A stretch of 5,366 bases of DNA from an uncultured Lachnospiraceae bacterium. Its GTDB lineage: Bacteria; Bacillota; Clostridia; Lachnospirales; Lachnospiraceae. The stretch covers positions 1-5,366 of the forward strand of contig CAJOPI010000025.1 in the NCBI GenBank assembly GCA_905236275.1, read 5' to 3'. Every line of letters begins with the position of its first letter. The first letter of the stretch is position 1. Positions 5,062-5,366 of the stretch are shown here, piece after piece. Both the position numbers and the translations under genes were made by a program. The notes below the pieces were generated by a model. It was given only the letters and a program-made list of their open reading frames with translations. It had not been told where the DNA came from and searched no databases.

Positions 5062-5366
5062 ATGGCAGATGCAGGATATGAAGAAACCGAAAAGCTCCTA
5101 AAAGCCCTCGAAATCAGAATATCAAAAGAATACAAGCAGGCATCGGAAGAGGCGCAGAAGAAACTCGATGATTATCTCAGACGTTTTGAAACCAAAGACA
5201 AGCTGAAAAAGAAAGCCCTCGATGCGAAACTGATAAGCAAACATGATTATACCGAGTGGCGAAAACAGCAGATCATGGTGCAGGAGCGGTGGACTGCATT
5301 AAGGGATGAGCTTGCAGAGGACTACCACAATGCGAACAAAATCGCAAAGAGCATCACAAAAGGCTA
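5062..5366 (+). CDS. Minor head protein, N-terminal part (MuF/SPP1 gp7-like; truncated by the window)
   Basis: The gene begins at ATG 5062, eight bases after GGAGG (5049-5053), and stays open to the window end, giving 101 codons. The visible part is highly charged and helical, likely coiled-coil. It contains EKLLKALEIRISKEYKQA (about 10-27), a KKLDDYLRRFETKD segment, and KHDYTEWRKQQIM followed by ERWTALRDELAEDYHNANKIA. This resembles the N-terminal helical region of minor capsid proteins that follow the portal in Clostridia phages. In that family the protein binds the portal vertex and enters the capsid, sometimes with a toxin or enzyme domain at the C terminus. The C-terminal domain is outside the window, so any such fusion cannot be judged. 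Position after the portal supports the call. Confidence 0.78.
   Translation, partial: MADAGYEETEKLLKALEIRISKEYKQASEEAQKKLDDYLRRFETKDKLKKKALDAKLISKHDYTEWRKQQIMVQERWTALRDELAEDYHNANKIAKSITKG

Overview
The window is the packaging and head-assembly start of a tailed (Caudoviricetes-type) phage or prophage. The host is probably a Gram-positive bacterium of the Clostridia, plausibly Lachnospiraceae. This rests on strong AAGGAGG-type ribosome binding sites, tightly packed genes on one strand, frequent AGA/AGG arginine codons, TGA and TAA used as stops, and the style of the phage proteins. The host assignment is inference; no host gene is visible.

Left part (1-358): the 3' end of an unidentified gene runs by an ATGA overlap into a possible 33-codon mini-gene. 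That in turn runs by a second ATGA overlap into a 63-residue acidic protein. A GC-rich hairpin sits just before the ribosome binding site of the 63-residue gene, inside the mini-gene. A hairpin plus T-tract at 376-399 then looks like an intrinsic terminator.

Boundary (about 376-502): after the terminator comes a good vegetative-type promoter (TTGAGA, 17 bases, TACAAT) and a near-perfect ribosome binding site. A new transcription unit therefore begins here.

Right part (503-5366): in order, a ParB-domain/beta-class DNA methyltransferase fusion, terminase small subunit, terminase large subunit (ATPase plus nuclease), SPP1-type portal, an 84-residue protein of unknown function, and the start of a minor head protein of the MuF/SPP1 gp7-like kind. 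The coding frames overlap by 35, 53 and 20 bases at three junctions. The only real gap, between large terminase and portal, carries two perfect copies of a 15-base direct repeat.

Working together: the terminase small subunit should recognise concatemeric phage DNA. The large subunit cuts the DNA and pumps it through the portal ring into the prohead, and the minor head protein attaches at the portal vertex. The methyltransferase, transcribed first in the unit, could mark phage DNA before packaging. Most of this is a recognisable phage module. I found no clear evidence of an undescribed defence or mobile system. The least explained items are the mini-gene/hairpin arrangement, the terL-portal repeats and the 84-residue gene.
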